From a bacterium (GTDB lineage Bacteria; Patescibacteriota; Saccharimonadia; Saccharimonadales; Saccharimonadaceae): a DNA stretch of 35,095 nt. Each line of letters starts with the position of its first letter. The stretch's first letter is position 1. Below the pieces are notes generated by a model. The model had not been told where the DNA came from. It saw only the letters and a program-made list of their open reading frames with translations, and made no database searches. The position numbers and the translations under genes were made by a program. The stretch lies in assembly GCA_030429935.1 (NCBI GenBank), contig JAUIGH010000004.1, positions 1-35,095 of the forward strand. Reading direction: 5' to 3'. Below are positions 1 to 7,860 of the stretch, one piece after another.

Positions 1-39
1 TTCCTCATCACCTTTCTTCTCGTCGGCTTTCTTTGCCAT
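1..39 (-). CDS. 5' end of an unidentified gene (partial, runs off the window)
   Basis: Thirteen codons are visible, starting from ATG at 39-37 and reading MAKKADEKKGDEE before leaving the window. The start is supported by a strong Shine-Dalgarno GGAGG about 9 nt upstream and by an extended -10 (TGCTATACTG) at 69-78. The lysine- and glutamate-rich N-terminus does not identify a family. Unlike many genes here, this one appears to have a real leader of about 25 nt. Confidence 0.6.
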   Translation of the reverse strand, partial: MAKKADEKKGDEE

Positions 40-68
40 CTCGTATTTCCCTCCGTTCTTCTACTCAT

Positions 69-78
69 CAGTATAGCA
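69..78 (-). promoter_or_regulatory. Extended -10 promoter of the left-edge gene
   Basis: The minus strand reads TGCTATACTG, with the -10 hexamer TATACT at 75-70. No good -35 is visible. Transcription should start near 63, giving a leader of about 25 nt that carries GGAGG. It is the same 10-mer found before many genes in this window. Confidence 0.65.
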
Positions 79-81
79 CTC

Positions 82-90
82 TGGTACAAT
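82..90 (+). promoter_or_regulatory. Extended -10 promoter of the pseudopilin gene
   Basis: TGGTACAAT is an extended -10 (TGn plus TACAAT at 85-90). Eight bases separate it from the ATG at 99, so the predicted transcript starts within about 2 nt of the start codon. Confidence 0.55.
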
Positions 91-98
91 AGAGGCTA

Positions 99-497
99 AT
101 GAATGCACGGCGTGGATTTACAGTTGTCGAAGCGATCGTAGTGATCATTTTTTTGGTGATTGCTCTGGCGCTATTCATCACCCAAAAAACCAGCGTCGAT
201 GCAGCGATCCGTGACACCGAGCGCAAAACCGCTGTGAACGCCATGCACTACAGCCTGGAAGAAGTCTACTTTGAGCGCGCCGGCTACTACCCAGCTACGC
301 TCGAGCCAGAAACATTGACGGCGATCGACCCCGAGCTGATGACCGACCCAGACGGCAATGATATCGGCGACCCGAACTCGAGCGTCATCTACGAGAGCAA
401 CAACTGTTCACTCGACGGTGAATGCCAGGGCTACACACTTCGCGCCCAACTGGAACGCGAAGCCGAGTACGTCAAAACCGAGCGCGAACGTGACTAG
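99..497 (+). CDS. Type IV pilin-like protein (pseudopilin)
   Basis: A 132-aa protein with a class III (type IV pilin) signal. The short basic leader MNARRG is followed by the FTVVEA processing and N-methylation site with Glu at mature position 5, then a hydrophobic helix (about residues 7-28) that packs in the pilus core. The rest is a small globular domain with two Cys near residues 103 and 109 that could form a disulfide. The prepilin peptidase would cut after Gly6. The gene stands alone on the plus strand, and its TAG stop shares the palindrome CTAG with the stop of the convergent PH-domain gene. Together with ComEC (8613-10070) it fits a DNA-uptake or twitching pilus, but no assembly genes lie in the window. 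The start is preferred because it gives a canonical leader and sits right after a -10. Which pilin type it is cannot be told. Confidence 0.85.
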   Translation: MNARRGFTVVEAIVVIIFLVIALALFITQKTSVDAAIRDTERKTAVNAMHYSLEEVYFERAGYYPATLEPETLTAIDPELMTDPDGNDIGDPNSSVIYESNNCSLDGECQGYTLRAQLEREAEYVKTERERD

Positions 498-1315
498 TTC
501 ATATCTTCGGTGACGTCCTCGACCGGACGACCGTTTTTGAATGCTTCGACCGCATTGTTCAGGATGGCGATCTGTTTCTTTGGATTATCGACAAAATGAA
601 AGCGATAGGTGGTCTCTTCACCTTCGGTGCTGAGCCGAATCGTGCCGTAGTTGAACGCTGTCTGGATGATGCCGGTTTGACGAAAACTGGCGTCCTCGAT
701 ACTGCCCAAACTGACAGTCTGCTCGTGTTTCGAAAACAAGCTGTGCTGAATTTCCTGAATCACACTTTCGTTCGTCAGATAAAACGTATTGCGCAGATAC
801 ACCCACACCGCGGCATAGCCACCGATACCCACGAGGACGATCAAACATAGTATGACAGTCGATACCGGCAACAGATATTCGACTTCACCGGCGGCATTTG
901 CGGTCAGGAGCGGAAAGCTAATCAACGCGGCAACCAGTATTACGATCAGTGTAATCGTCGTTACCATCGGTATCAACAAACCAATCGGATGTCGGGTAAT
1001 GCTTTTGAGCACAAATTCGCCTTCGGATAGGTTTAGATTCGGATGACGCCGGTGCGATTCTTCGCATTTTGCACGCAGTTGATCGCTCATTCTTTCGATC
1101 TTTGGCTCGTGTTGGCGCGGGTGATGGACAACCTGGGGTTCATTGGAGTACTGAGCGCGCATTTTTGGGTCAAAGTTGTGACCTTTGTGCGAATCGGGTG
1201 TCGAGTGCACGTACGAATCACGCGGCGGAGGTGGTGGAGGCGGCGCAGCGTACAGCGGATTGCCATCGGCGTCGTAGGCAACGGGCTTTGGCGCTTTCGG
1301 TTGCTCGGGGTTCAT
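494..1315 (-). CDS. PH-domain (bPH2/YdbT-type) membrane protein with proline-rich N-terminus
   Basis: A 273-aa protein. Residues 1-100 are hydrophilic and disordered-looking, with a run of seven prolines near residue 25 that would probably need EF-P for efficient translation. Two transmembrane helices follow (roughly residues 112-137 and 150-173), then a bacterial PH-like domain (about 175-260) with the typical RNTFYLTNESVI and IEDASFRQTGIIQ segments. PH domains of this family are anchored in the membrane; their ligands are mostly unknown. An upstream in-frame ATG at 1378 is rejected because the TATAAT at 1322-1327 lies between it and the ATG at 1315, and that region is the 3' end of ruvB. 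It has its own promoter although it follows ruvB by 22 nt. Confidence 0.8.
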   Translation of the reverse strand: MNPEQPKAPKPVAYDADGNPLYAAPPPPPPPRDSYVHSTPDSHKGHNFDPKMRAQYSNEPQVVHHPRQHEPKIERMSDQLRAKCEESHRRHPNLNLSEGEFVLKSITRHPIGLLIPMVTTITLIVILVAALISFPLLTANAAGEVEYLLPVSTVILCLIVLVGIGGYAAVWVYLRNTFYLTNESVIQEIQHSLFSKHEQTVSLGSIEDASFRQTGIIQTAFNYGTIRLSTEGEETTYRFHFVDNPKKQIAILNNAVEAFKNGRPVEDVTEDMN

Positions 1316-1321
1316 GCGCCC

Positions 1322-1327
1322 ATTATA
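1322..1327 (-). promoter_or_regulatory. -10 element of the PH-domain gene
   Basis: A perfect TATAAT on the minus strand lies 6 nt before the ATG at 1315 and overlaps the region just after the ruvB stop. The predicted start of transcription coincides with the A of the ATG, so the mRNA would be leaderless. Confidence 0.6.
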
Positions 1328-1337
1328 CCGCACTTCA

Positions 1338-2336
1338 TCAGGATTCGAGGTGGCGTTTGGCTTTTTGGGTGACCGCACGACCTCTGGGGGTACGCTCGAT
1401 AAAGCCGATTTGCATCAAATATGGCTCGTAAAAGTCCTCGATCGTCGTCGCTTCGTCGCCTGTCAGCGCCGCAATCGTATTGAGTCCGACCGGTCGATCA
1501 CCATATGTCTCGATGATACTGGTCAGCATGCGGCGGTCGGCCGGATCGAGCCCGAGTTCGTCGACTTCCATCAATGCCAGTGCTTCGGTCGTCATGACAG
1601 TGTCGATGATACCGTCGCCATTGACATCGGCGTAGTCCCGCACGCGTTTAAGCAAACGATTGGCAATACGCGGCGTCAAACGCGCGCGCGTCGATAGCAA
1701 TGCGGCGGATTCAGGTTTGATTTCGCTCTCCAGGATAGCTGATGCTCGTGTAATAATCGCGGCGATCTCGTCAGGTGTATAAAACTCTAGCCGGTGCAAA
1801 TGACCAAAGCGATCGCGCAGCGGCGCGGCCAAGCTGCCCGTCCGTGTCGTCGCACCGATGACGGTAAATTTCGGCAGATCGAGCCGAATACTACGTGCCG
1901 CCGGCCCTTTGCCGATGACGATGTCGAGTTTGAAATCTTCCATAGCGCTGTACAGCACTTCCTCGACCGCCCGTCCCAGCCGATGGATTTCGTCGATAAA
2001 TAAGATATCGCCGTCCTGGAGGTTTGTCAGGATGCTCGCTAGGTCACCAGCCTTTTCGATGGCCGGTCCACTAGTGATGCGAAAGCCTGCGCCCATCTCG
2101 TTGGCGATGACGTTTGCCATGGTTGTCTTGCCGAGGCCCGGTGGCCCATACAGCAACACATGGTCCATCGGCTCGTCACGCTTTTTGGCTGCATCGATCG
2201 CCAGACGTAGATTTTTCTTGAGCCGCTCTTGGCCGATATACTCGTCAAAATTCTGCGGCCGCAGCGTCACCTCGATAATCTGCTCATCACTATCATCGTC
2301 ATGCACGCTGGTGTCAACGATTCTATCAATTGCCAT
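1338..2336 (-). CDS. ruvB: Holliday junction branch migration ATPase RuvB
   Basis: A 332-aa AAA+ motor that drives branch migration of Holliday junctions with RuvA. Walker [10 protein letters not shown] is at residues 64-72, Walker B ILFIDE around 111-116, the sensor GATTRTG at 161-167, and the RDRFG arginine-finger segment around 174-178. The C-terminal winged helix ends the protein, as in the family, and the length is normal. The ATG overlaps the stop of the upstream HIT gene by one base (TAATG), so translation is probably coupled. ruvA normally lies directly before ruvB; here the HIT gene separates them. No separate promoter is visible, so it should be transcribed from the ruvA promoter. 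Confidence 0.97.
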   Translation of the reverse strand: MAIDRIVDTSVHDDDSDEQIIEVTLRPQNFDEYIGQERLKKNLRLAIDAAKKRDEPMDHVLLYGPPGLGKTTMANVIANEMGAGFRITSGPAIEKAGDLASILTNLQDGDILFIDEIHRLGRAVEEVLYSAMEDFKLDIVIGKGPAARSIRLDLPKFTVIGATTRTGSLAAPLRDRFGHLHRLEFYTPDEIAAIITRASAILESEIKPESAALLSTRARLTPRIANRLLKRVRDYADVNGDGIIDTVMTTEALALMEVDELGLDPADRRMLTSIIETYGDRPVGLNTIAALTGDEATTIEDFYEPYLMQIGFIERTPRGRAVTQKAKRHLES

Positions 2337-2794
2337 TAGATGTAAACCTGAATTTTATTTGCAATTTTTCGAAGGGCAACTTTACTAACCACATGATCTC
2401 TCTTTTCTTCTCGCGGATACCATTTTGTATCTTCAAACGTTTCGTTATCTACGACAACAGCGTTTTTATAACGCGGATGTAAATGCCAGTGAACGTGTGT
2501 ATCTTGACCACTCATTGCAGCAAGGTTCATGAGACATGACCAATTAAAATGCGAGGGTTGGAAGGCACTTCTCATAGAACTTTCTAGTCTTGCGACTAGC
2601 AACCTAAAGTCATCCCAATCTTCTTGTGTAAGTTCACTCAGAGTAGATTTATGCTCAAGTAGTGTCACAAATGCTTTTCCCAAAAACTGTTGGTTTGGAT
2701 CAAGAACAACGCGCCATTTTTTGGTCTGTATAACTTCGATATCCTTCCCCTCATTGTGCGATGCGAGAATTGAACAGATTTCACAACTACTCAT
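2336..2794 (-). CDS. HIT-family (histidine triad) hydrolase-like protein inserted between ruvA and ruvB
   Basis: A 152-aa protein with the histidine triad motif HVHWHLH at residues 100-106 and an N-terminal CEIC pair (Cys4, Cys7) like the zinc-binding CxxC of Hint/Fhit-type proteins. HIT proteins hydrolyse or transfer nucleoside phosphate groups; the substrate cannot be read from sequence. The start overlaps the ruvA stop (ATGA) and its stop overlaps the ruvB start (TAATG). Shine-Dalgarno-like GGAGG and GAGG lie in the ruvA tail. Base composition differs sharply from the flanks: 20 G+C of 60 at 2341-2400 against 36 of 60 at 2821-2880 in ruvA. This suggests a transferred cargo gene fitted into the operon. 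Confidence 0.88.
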   Translation of the reverse strand: MSSCEICSILASHNEGKDIEVIQTKKWRVVLDPNQQFLGKAFVTLLEHKSTLSELTQEDWDDFRLLVARLESSMRSAFQPSHFNWSCLMNLAAMSGQDTHVHWHLHPRYKNAVVVDNETFEDTKWYPREEKRDHVVSKVALRKIANKIQVYI

Positions 2795-3363
2795 GACCTC
2801 AACGCCTCCGTGATGCGTTGGTTCGTCGGCAGCGAGGTGTCGACACCTTCGAGTGCTTTTGTGGCATCGGCCAGCGTGTAGCCGAGCGCCATCAGAGCTT
2901 CGAGTGCTTCGTCATTGGTGTTCAGCTCGGTTTGGACGGCGGCCGTCTGCTGGTAGTGGGTCGGCAGGCCGACTTTGTCAGCCAGGTCGACGACGACGCG
3001 CTCAGCGGACTTTTTACCGACACCACTTGCGCGCTGAATAAACGCCACGTCACTATTTGCGATAGCGTTTCGGACTTGTTCAGCTGTACCTAGTGACAAT
3101 ATCGCCAGCGCGGCTTTTGGGCCGATGCCTTGCACGGTAATCAATAATTCAAATAACTTTTTAGCGGCTAGACTACTAAAGCCGAACAATTCTTCGGCTT
3201 GTTCGCGCACATGATGATACGTATAAAGCTTGACATCGGTATCGAGTGTCAGCGCATCGTAATCACCAGCTGGTACAGCAACTTCATAGCCAACGCCTTG
3301 CACATCGACGATCACGCTACCAGCAAATTTTTCGGCCACTACGCCGCGAATATGGGCAATCAT
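2791..3363 (-). CDS. ruvA: Holliday junction DNA helicase subunit RuvA
   Basis: A 190-aa protein that binds four-way junctions as a tetramer and loads RuvB. The N-terminal OB fold runs over about residues 1-62, followed by two helix-hairpin-helix motifs (VQGIGPKAA near 78-86 and SGVGKKSAER near 113-122), a flexible linker, and the C-terminal three-helix domain that contacts RuvB (about 145-190). The length is normal. The gene begins its own transcription unit: an extended -10 lies in the 19 bases between the PBP stop and this ATG. It is followed by HIT and ruvB with overlapping codons. Confidence 0.97.
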   Translation of the reverse strand: MIAHIRGVVAEKFAGSVIVDVQGVGYEVAVPAGDYDALTLDTDVKLYTYHHVREQAEELFGFSSLAAKKLFELLITVQGIGPKAALAILSLGTAEQVRNAIANSDVAFIQRASGVGKKSAERVVVDLADKVGLPTHYQQTAAVQTELNTNDEALEALMALGYTLADATKALEGVDTSLPTNQRITEALRS

Positions 3364-3370
3364 ATTCTAC

Positions 3371-3380
3371 CAGTATAGCA
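3371..3380 (-). promoter_or_regulatory. Extended -10 promoter of the ruvA-HIT-ruvB operon
   Basis: The minus strand reads TGCTATACTG, with TATACT at 3377-3372 and 8 nt to the ruvA ATG. The whole promoter sits in a 19-bp gap after the PBP stop codon. The transcript would have 1-3 untranslated bases. Confidence 0.65.
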
Positions 3381-3382
3381 AA

Positions 3383-5743
3383 CTACTGATTGTCTTCCGG
3401 TGGTTCAACAGGCAGACCTGAATCACTCGGATCAGGCTCTTCCTCTTCGGGCGGCTGACAGTTGTTGATGTTGCGCGAATGCAGCTCTGGATCGAACTCA
3501 TCTTCGTTGATAGTGATGACTTCACCGGTGGCAGTATCACAGACTTCGATAGTTTCTGGCTCGTCTTCACAGTCCGATAGGTCATGTGAATATCGGTCCT
3601 CGTCGTAGTCGTCTTCGTCGATTTCAACGACTTCTTGATCGCGCAGACGACAGACTTCGATTGGCTCTGGTTCTTCTGGTGTGCACGTCTTGGTCGGGAG
3701 GGCGCTCGATAGATAGAACTCGCGGTACGTGCCTTCACGAATATCATTTGTCGCGATACCGTAATTGCTCAGACAGGTCGACCGCTCGACGACGCTGGAC
3801 GGTCGAGAGAACTGCTCGTCCGCCGTACCGCTCAGGCCTTGCGCCATGGTATTGAGCCAAATCGGACCAGCCATGCCAGAGCCACCATTGAGCATCGGTT
3901 CGTTGTCGTTGTTGCCGACCCAGATACCAACCGCCAAACTCGGCGTGTAGCCGATTGTCCAGGCATCGCGGTTTTCGTCGGTCGTACCAGTCTTTACCGC
4001 TACGGTGCGACCAGGCACGTTGAGACTGCTGCCAAATATCGGCGCCCGAGCCGAAGCGTCTGACAACACATCCGAGATCAAAAACGCGCCGCCCTGAGAA
4101 ATCGCTTGTGAGGTGTCTTGTTCGGCCGTAAAGATTTCGTTGCCGAGTTTGTCGTCGATGCTTTTGACGTAAATCGGGCTATACTGTTTGCCTTGGTTGG
4201 CGAACGCTGCGTAAGCATTCGTCATGTCCAGTAGCGTGGCTTCGGCTGCACCAAGTGATAGTGCGAGACCGTAGTTGTTTTCTGATTGGATCGTGTCGAT
4301 GCCCAGCTGGCGTGCCGCGTTGACTGAATTTTCGACACCATAATCTTGCATGACTTTGACGCTCGGGATATTGAGCGATTGGTTGAGTGCGTCGCGGACA
4401 GTTACTTGACCACGGAAGCCGCCGTCGGCGTTGCGCGGCGAAAAGCCATTGATGTTGATTGGTTCATCGACGTAGGTGGTTGCAGGCGTGATCTTGCCTT
4501 CGGCCATGGCAGCTGCGTAGTAGATCGGTTTGAAGCTGGAGCCAGGCTGACGAGCTGTTGTCACCATGTTGACTTTACCAAAATCGTCATTGGCATAATC
4601 GACGCTACCTGCAAGAGCGCGGATTTCGCCAGTTGCCGGGTCGATCGCGACGCCACTCGCGTTGCTGCCGCCATTGCCTTCGATAAAGCTAATGTGATTC
4701 TCGATATTGTCGTTCATCTGACGTTGCAATTCGCTGTCGAGCGTGGTCTGGACACGGTAACCGGAGCGCATGACTTGCTCGTAGCCGTATTCCTCGGACA
4801 ATTGCTGCGTCACCATCTCGACGAAGTGCGGCGCGATCGACTCGTTGTCGTCTTGCTCAGCGTAGCTGAGTTTTTGGTTGAGCGCGTTCGTGTACTCGGC
4901 ATCTGTAATATAGCCTTCATCTTTCATACGATTGAGCACTGTGGTCTGGCGCTGTTTGGCGTATTCAGGGTTGCCGCTAATTGGTGAATAGGCACTCGGT
5001 GCCGGCAAAATACCGATCAACATCGCGCTCTCAGCCAAGTTGAGCTCAGCCGGCGTCTTGTCGTAGTATGTCTCAGCAGCATCTTCGATACCGAACGAAT
5101 TTTCACCGTAGTAGACCGAGTTGAGGTACATGGTTAGGATTTCGTCTTTGGTGTAGTTTTGTTCGATGGCGATCGAGATGAACAACTCTTGATATTTGCG
5201 CAAATAGCTGCGTTCTTTGGATAGCAGCGTGTTTTTGGCCAGCTGCTGCGAGATTGTCGAGCCGCCACCATAGCCAGTGATGGCTGCTCGTCCGATGGCA
5301 AAGATATTAAAACCACTGTGCTCGTAAAATTCTTGGTCTTCGGTCGCAATCAACGCGTTTTCGAGCGTGTCTGATATTTCATCGAGTGGCACGAGGTTAC
5401 GCTCCTCGGCTGTACCTATGCTATAAAACGCCTCACCTTCGCGGTCGAGGAACACCACGCCGGTGTTGTTGCGATTCATCAAACGCTCTTGGTCTTTGAT
5501 GTCATTGGCAAAGTAAATGTAAGTTGCTATTGGCACAATGATCAAAAACGCCAGAATCGGACCGCCGATCAGCGCGGTCTTTTGCTTCCATGACAGTCCG
5601 CGGAACCACGCAACACGCCCACCGACGAACTGACCGAACTTGCTCTGGCCCAACCGAGAGTTCGCCAAGCGCGACTGTGTCTTTCGTACGCGAGCACGCG
5701 CACGGCGCTGTTTGGTGAATCGACTGGTTTTTCGGGTATTCAT
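3383..5743 (-). CDS. Class A penicillin-binding protein (glycosyltransferase 51 / transpeptidase)
   Basis: A 786-aa bifunctional peptidoglycan synthase. It has a basic cytoplasmic tail (about 1-50), one transmembrane helix (about 57-78), and a GT51 domain with EDQEFYEHSG at 135-144 (Glu135 catalytic) and GGSTISQQLAKN at 160-171. The transpeptidase domain carries SSFK (Ser402 nucleophile, Lys405), SLN at 456-458 and KTG at 584-586. All catalytic motifs are intact. The C-terminal tail is unusual: two acidic repeats starting IEVC (695-725 and 732-762), each closed by another Cys, then a Pro/Glu-rich end. It follows ruvC by 18 nt and has a TATAAT of its own. Among the PBP1a-like and PBP2a-like families I cannot choose. 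Confidence 0.95.
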   Translation of the reverse strand: MNTRKTSRFTKQRRARARVRKTQSRLANSRLGQSKFGQFVGGRVAWFRGLSWKQKTALIGGPILAFLIIVPIATYIYFANDIKDQERLMNRNNTGVVFLDREGEAFYSIGTAEERNLVPLDEISDTLENALIATEDQEFYEHSGFNIFAIGRAAITGYGGGSTISQQLAKNTLLSKERSYLRKYQELFISIAIEQNYTKDEILTMYLNSVYYGENSFGIEDAAETYYDKTPAELNLAESAMLIGILPAPSAYSPISGNPEYAKQRQTTVLNRMKDEGYITDAEYTNALNQKLSYAEQDDNESIAPHFVEMVTQQLSEEYGYEQVMRSGYRVQTTLDSELQRQMNDNIENHISFIEGNGGSNASGVAIDPATGEIRALAGSVDYANDDFGKVNMVTTARQPGSSFKPIYYAAAMAEGKITPATTYVDEPININGFSPRNADGGFRGQVTVRDALNQSLNIPSVKVMQDYGVENSVNAARQLGIDTIQSENNYGLALSLGAAEATLLDMTNAYAAFANQGKQYSPIYVKSIDDKLGNEIFTAEQDTSQAISQGGAFLISDVLSDASARAPIFGSSLNVPGRTVAVKTGTTDENRDAWTIGYTPSLAVGIWVGNNDNEPMLNGGSGMAGPIWLNTMAQGLSGTADEQFSRPSSVVERSTCLSNYGIATNDIREGTYREFYLSSALPTKTCTPEEPEPIEVCRLRDQEVVEIDEDDYDEDRYSHDLSDCEDEPETIEVCDTATGEVITINEDEFDPELHSRNINNCQPPEEEEPDPSDSGLPVEPPEDNQ
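3453..3660 (-). repeat. Two tandem Cys/acidic repeats at the PBP C-terminus
   Basis: In the protein, residues 695-725 and 732-762 align as IEVC, then about five residues, EV, an acidic stretch with E-D-[DE]-[YF]-D, [YH]S, and an N/D-rich end closed by Cys. Each copy has two Cys and many Asp/Glu, suggesting a small disulfide-closed, possibly metal-binding, extracytoplasmic module. Confidence 0.7.
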
Positions 5744-5755
5744 ATCTCGTCAGAT

Positions 5756-5761
5756 ATTATA
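5756..5761 (-). promoter_or_regulatory. -10 element of the PBP gene
   Basis: TATAAT on the minus strand lies in the 18-base gap after the ruvC stop, 12 nt before the PBP ATG. The leader would be only about 5 nt and no Shine-Dalgarno fits in it. Confidence 0.55.
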
Positions 5762-6235
5762 CTAAGTTCGGCTGACAAATGCACACATGATCGCCGCTGC
5801 CAGAGCGTCGGCGCAGTCGTCAGGCTTTGGCACTTCGCTCAGGCCCAGCTGCAAACGCACCATCTCTTGGACTTGTTTTTTGTCCGCTTTGCCATAGCCA
5901 GTCATGGTTTGTTTGATCTGCAGTGGTGTGTACTCTTCTATCTGTAAATTGGCCTGGTGGCCGGTCAGCATGGCGACGCCACGAGCGTGTGATACGCTCA
6001 TAGCTGTCGTCACATTACGCGCAAAAAATAGCTTTTCGATCGCCATCATTTCTGGCTTGGTTTCAGTGATAATTTCCGATAGACCGTCGTAAATTTCACC
6101 CAATCTCTCAGGCAATGGCGTGTGCGCTGGCGTGCGTATGACACCGGCAGTCACCAGCTTGGTTTTTGCGCCGTGTGCGTCGATGACACCGAACCCTAAA
6201 ATACCCGTACCCGGATCGATCCCGATGATTCTCAC
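5762..6235 (-). CDS. ruvC: Crossover junction endodeoxyribonuclease RuvC
   Basis: A 157-aa Holliday-junction resolvase that cuts junctions processed by RuvAB. It opens with the RNase H-like IIGIDPGTG (Asp7); the acidic partners are Glu67 (AIEKLFF) and Asp140/Asp143 in PDDCADALA, so the catalytic set is complete. The start is taken as GTG at 6235, which puts Asp at residue 7 as in the family and overlaps the upstream stop as GTGA. A longer frame to 6343 only adds antisense-like basic sequence inside the neighbouring gene. Length matches normal RuvC. Translation is probably coupled to the lamin-tail gene. Confidence 0.93.
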   Translation of the reverse strand: MRIIGIDPGTGILGFGVIDAHGAKTKLVTAGVIRTPAHTPLPERLGEIYDGLSEIITETKPEMMAIEKLFFARNVTTAMSVSHARGVAMLTGHQANLQIEEYTPLQIKQTMTGYGKADKKQVQEMVRLQLGLSEVPKPDDCADALAAAIMCAFVSRT

Positions 6236-7842
6236 TCGACTTTTCCTGATGACACGATGCGTTGTATAATTGCTCCTATTTCGCGGCGCCATTCCCAGCC
6301 CGCGTAGCCTGCGCCTAATACTAGCATACCGCCCAGAGCCCACCAGCCGACGAATGCCTGGGCTGTATCGGCGATCGGCTCGACCGGAAAGTCGGTCGCA
6401 GCGAGCACGCTGGTGCTCACTTTGCGGCAGCGATTAGTTTCTGGGTTGCGCTCCTGACCAGGATCGCAGGGTTTGAGTGTGCTGGCGGCTGTAGCCAGTT
6501 TCTTGCAGCGATTGGTGGCTGGGTTGCGGTATTGGTCGGCGGCGCATGGCACTAAATTACTACTGCTTGTTGTCAACGATTTACATCTATTTGTTTCTGG
6601 ATTACGAAATTGATTGGCGGCGCACGGCGTCAACGTGGTAGCGGCACTGGCGATCAATTTACAGCGATTGGTTTCAGGATTGCGATACTGGTTTGAGGCG
6701 CACGGTGTCAATGTGCTCGTCGAGCTAGTAATCTTTTTGCAACGGTTGGTTTCGGGATTACGATATTGATCAGCGGCGCACGATTTGAGCTCGTCGTCCG
6801 GATCGTCAGTATCTTCGGTCGAAGCAAGCGGCAGCGTAAATCGGCTTGGTTGGTTGTATGGCGTGGTGGTCGATGTCCATTTCCATGTCTCATCGCTCGC
6901 GTCGTACGCCCACGCCCAGCCGACTTGCTTTGAGCCCGCGCTCTCATACGCAATGATTGTTTCATCGTAACGCGCCAAACCGTAGGCGTCCTCCAGCCAC
7001 ACCCAGCCACCGCTATCGGTGATCGATAACGCATCTCCGCTGGATTTTTTGTGTATCAAACCATAGCTTGCAGCTGGCAGCTCACCACTCAGCTGGATCG
7101 AGTTACTCGTCGTGACCGACTGATCTTTGTGACCGATACGTAGCCGCAGATGTGACAAGTCGTACGTCTGGTCTGTTGGATTGTAAAGTTTGACATAGTC
7201 GGTGCAATCAGCCGACGGGTCATCAGGCGCACAATCAGTCGCACGAGGCAGAATTTCTGTTACTTGAACCGGCGTGCTGTCGAGCGGTTGGTAGAGTTCG
7301 TTCGCATACAGCGCCGACGGCTCACGTGAGTCGATCGCTGCAAAATTGTCGGTGAAGTCATCGTCTTCATCACGATAGGTCATCGTCAGGCCTTTGCGCA
7401 CCCACGCACCAGGCTGCACATCGTAAATTGTTTCTTGTACGTCACCTCGTGCATCGACAACTTGCAAGCTGTCAAACGGTACACCTTGATAACACGGCTG
7501 CTGATACGGTACGACCGGAACAGTATCGATAATGGTCATATCAGCCAAAGCCAGATATCGTTCAGGCAGAATATACATGCCAGGCATAACGATATCGAGC
7601 GTACAAACTACCGTACCCGCGGACAATCCGTTCACGCGCCAACCGTCGATCGACAGTGGCATGTCAGATTCGTTGTACAACTCGACTGCATCGAGCGTCC
7701 TCGCGTTGACTTGAAATGCACTGATGAATACGTTCGCTCGGAATTCGACAGGCGGCTCAGTAGCCTCGAGCGCACTAGCAGGTAGCGGTGCCAAGAGCAG
7801 CATCGCGAGGCTGGTGATCAATCCCCTCCTGATCCCTCGCAT
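6232..7842 (-). CDS. Secreted, C-terminally anchored lamin-tail-domain protein with five Cys-rich repeats
   Basis: A 536-aa surface protein. Residues 1-25 form a signal peptide (MRGIRR, hydrophobic core, PASA cleavage site). Two lamin-tail-like domains follow (about 32-180 and 190-335), recognised from LYNESDMPLSIDGWRV and LYNPTDQTYDLSHLRLRIG. From about residue 355 come five repeats of roughly 26 residues built on CxxxQYRNPETNRCK separated by Ser/Thr linkers. A transmembrane helix (FVGWWALGGMLVLGAGY, near the end) and a short basic tail anchor it. Each repeat has one Cys pair and probably forms a small disulfide knot. The function is unknown; adhesion or cell-wall association is a guess. Its stop overlaps the ruvC start by four bases. 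Confidence 0.85.
   Translation of the reverse strand: MRGIRRGLITSLAMLLLAPLPASALEATEPPVEFRANVFISAFQVNARTLDAVELYNESDMPLSIDGWRVNGLSAGTVVCTLDIVMPGMYILPERYLALADMTIIDTVPVVPYQQPCYQGVPFDSLQVVDARGDVQETIYDVQPGAWVRKGLTMTYRDEDDDFTDNFAAIDSREPSALYANELYQPLDSTPVQVTEILPRATDCAPDDPSADCTDYVKLYNPTDQTYDLSHLRLRIGHKDQSVTTSNSIQLSGELPAASYGLIHKKSSGDALSITDSGGWVWLEDAYGLARYDETIIAYESAGSKQVGWAWAYDASDETWKWTSTTTPYNQPSRFTLPLASTEDTDDPDDELKSCAADQYRNPETNRCKKITSSTSTLTPCASNQYRNPETNRCKLIASAATTLTPCAANQFRNPETNRCKSLTTSSSNLVPCAADQYRNPATNRCKKLATAASTLKPCDPGQERNPETNRCRKVSTSVLAATDFPVEPIADTAQAFVGWWALGGMLVLGAGYAGWEWRREIGAIIQRIVSSGKVE
6421..6780 (-). repeat. Five tandem ~78-bp repeats encoding RNPETNRC modules
   Basis: Five consecutive units encode C-x4/5-RNP[EA]TNRC followed by a Ser/Thr/Ala linker ending in LxPC; the last lacks the linker. 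The protein motif is almost invariant while third codon positions differ between copies, which points to old repeats kept by selection rather than a fresh expansion. Confidence 0.85.
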
Positions 7843-7850
7843 AGTGCTTA

Positions 7851-7860
7851 CAGTATAGCA
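7851..7860 (-). promoter_or_regulatory. Extended -10 promoter of the lamin-tail gene
   Basis: TGCTATACTG on the minus strand lies in the 18-bp gap after the yebC stop; TATACT is at 7857-7852 and 9 nt remain before the ATG at 7842. It should also transcribe the coupled ruvC. Confidence 0.65.

Noticed and set aside
2818-3093. Plus-strand frame opposite ruvA, and similar plus-strand frames over most genes.
   Set aside because: Antisense shadows without promoter, Shine-Dalgarno or protein-like composition.
6236-6343. N-terminal extension of ruvC up to an ATG at 6343.
   Set aside because: It lies inside the upstream lamin-tail gene, is unusually Arg-rich, and would displace the catalytic Asp from residue 7.
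6421-6780. CRISPR-like array from the evenly spaced ~78-bp repeats.
   Set aside because: The repeats are coding, conserved at protein level and diverged at third codon positions, with no unique spacers.
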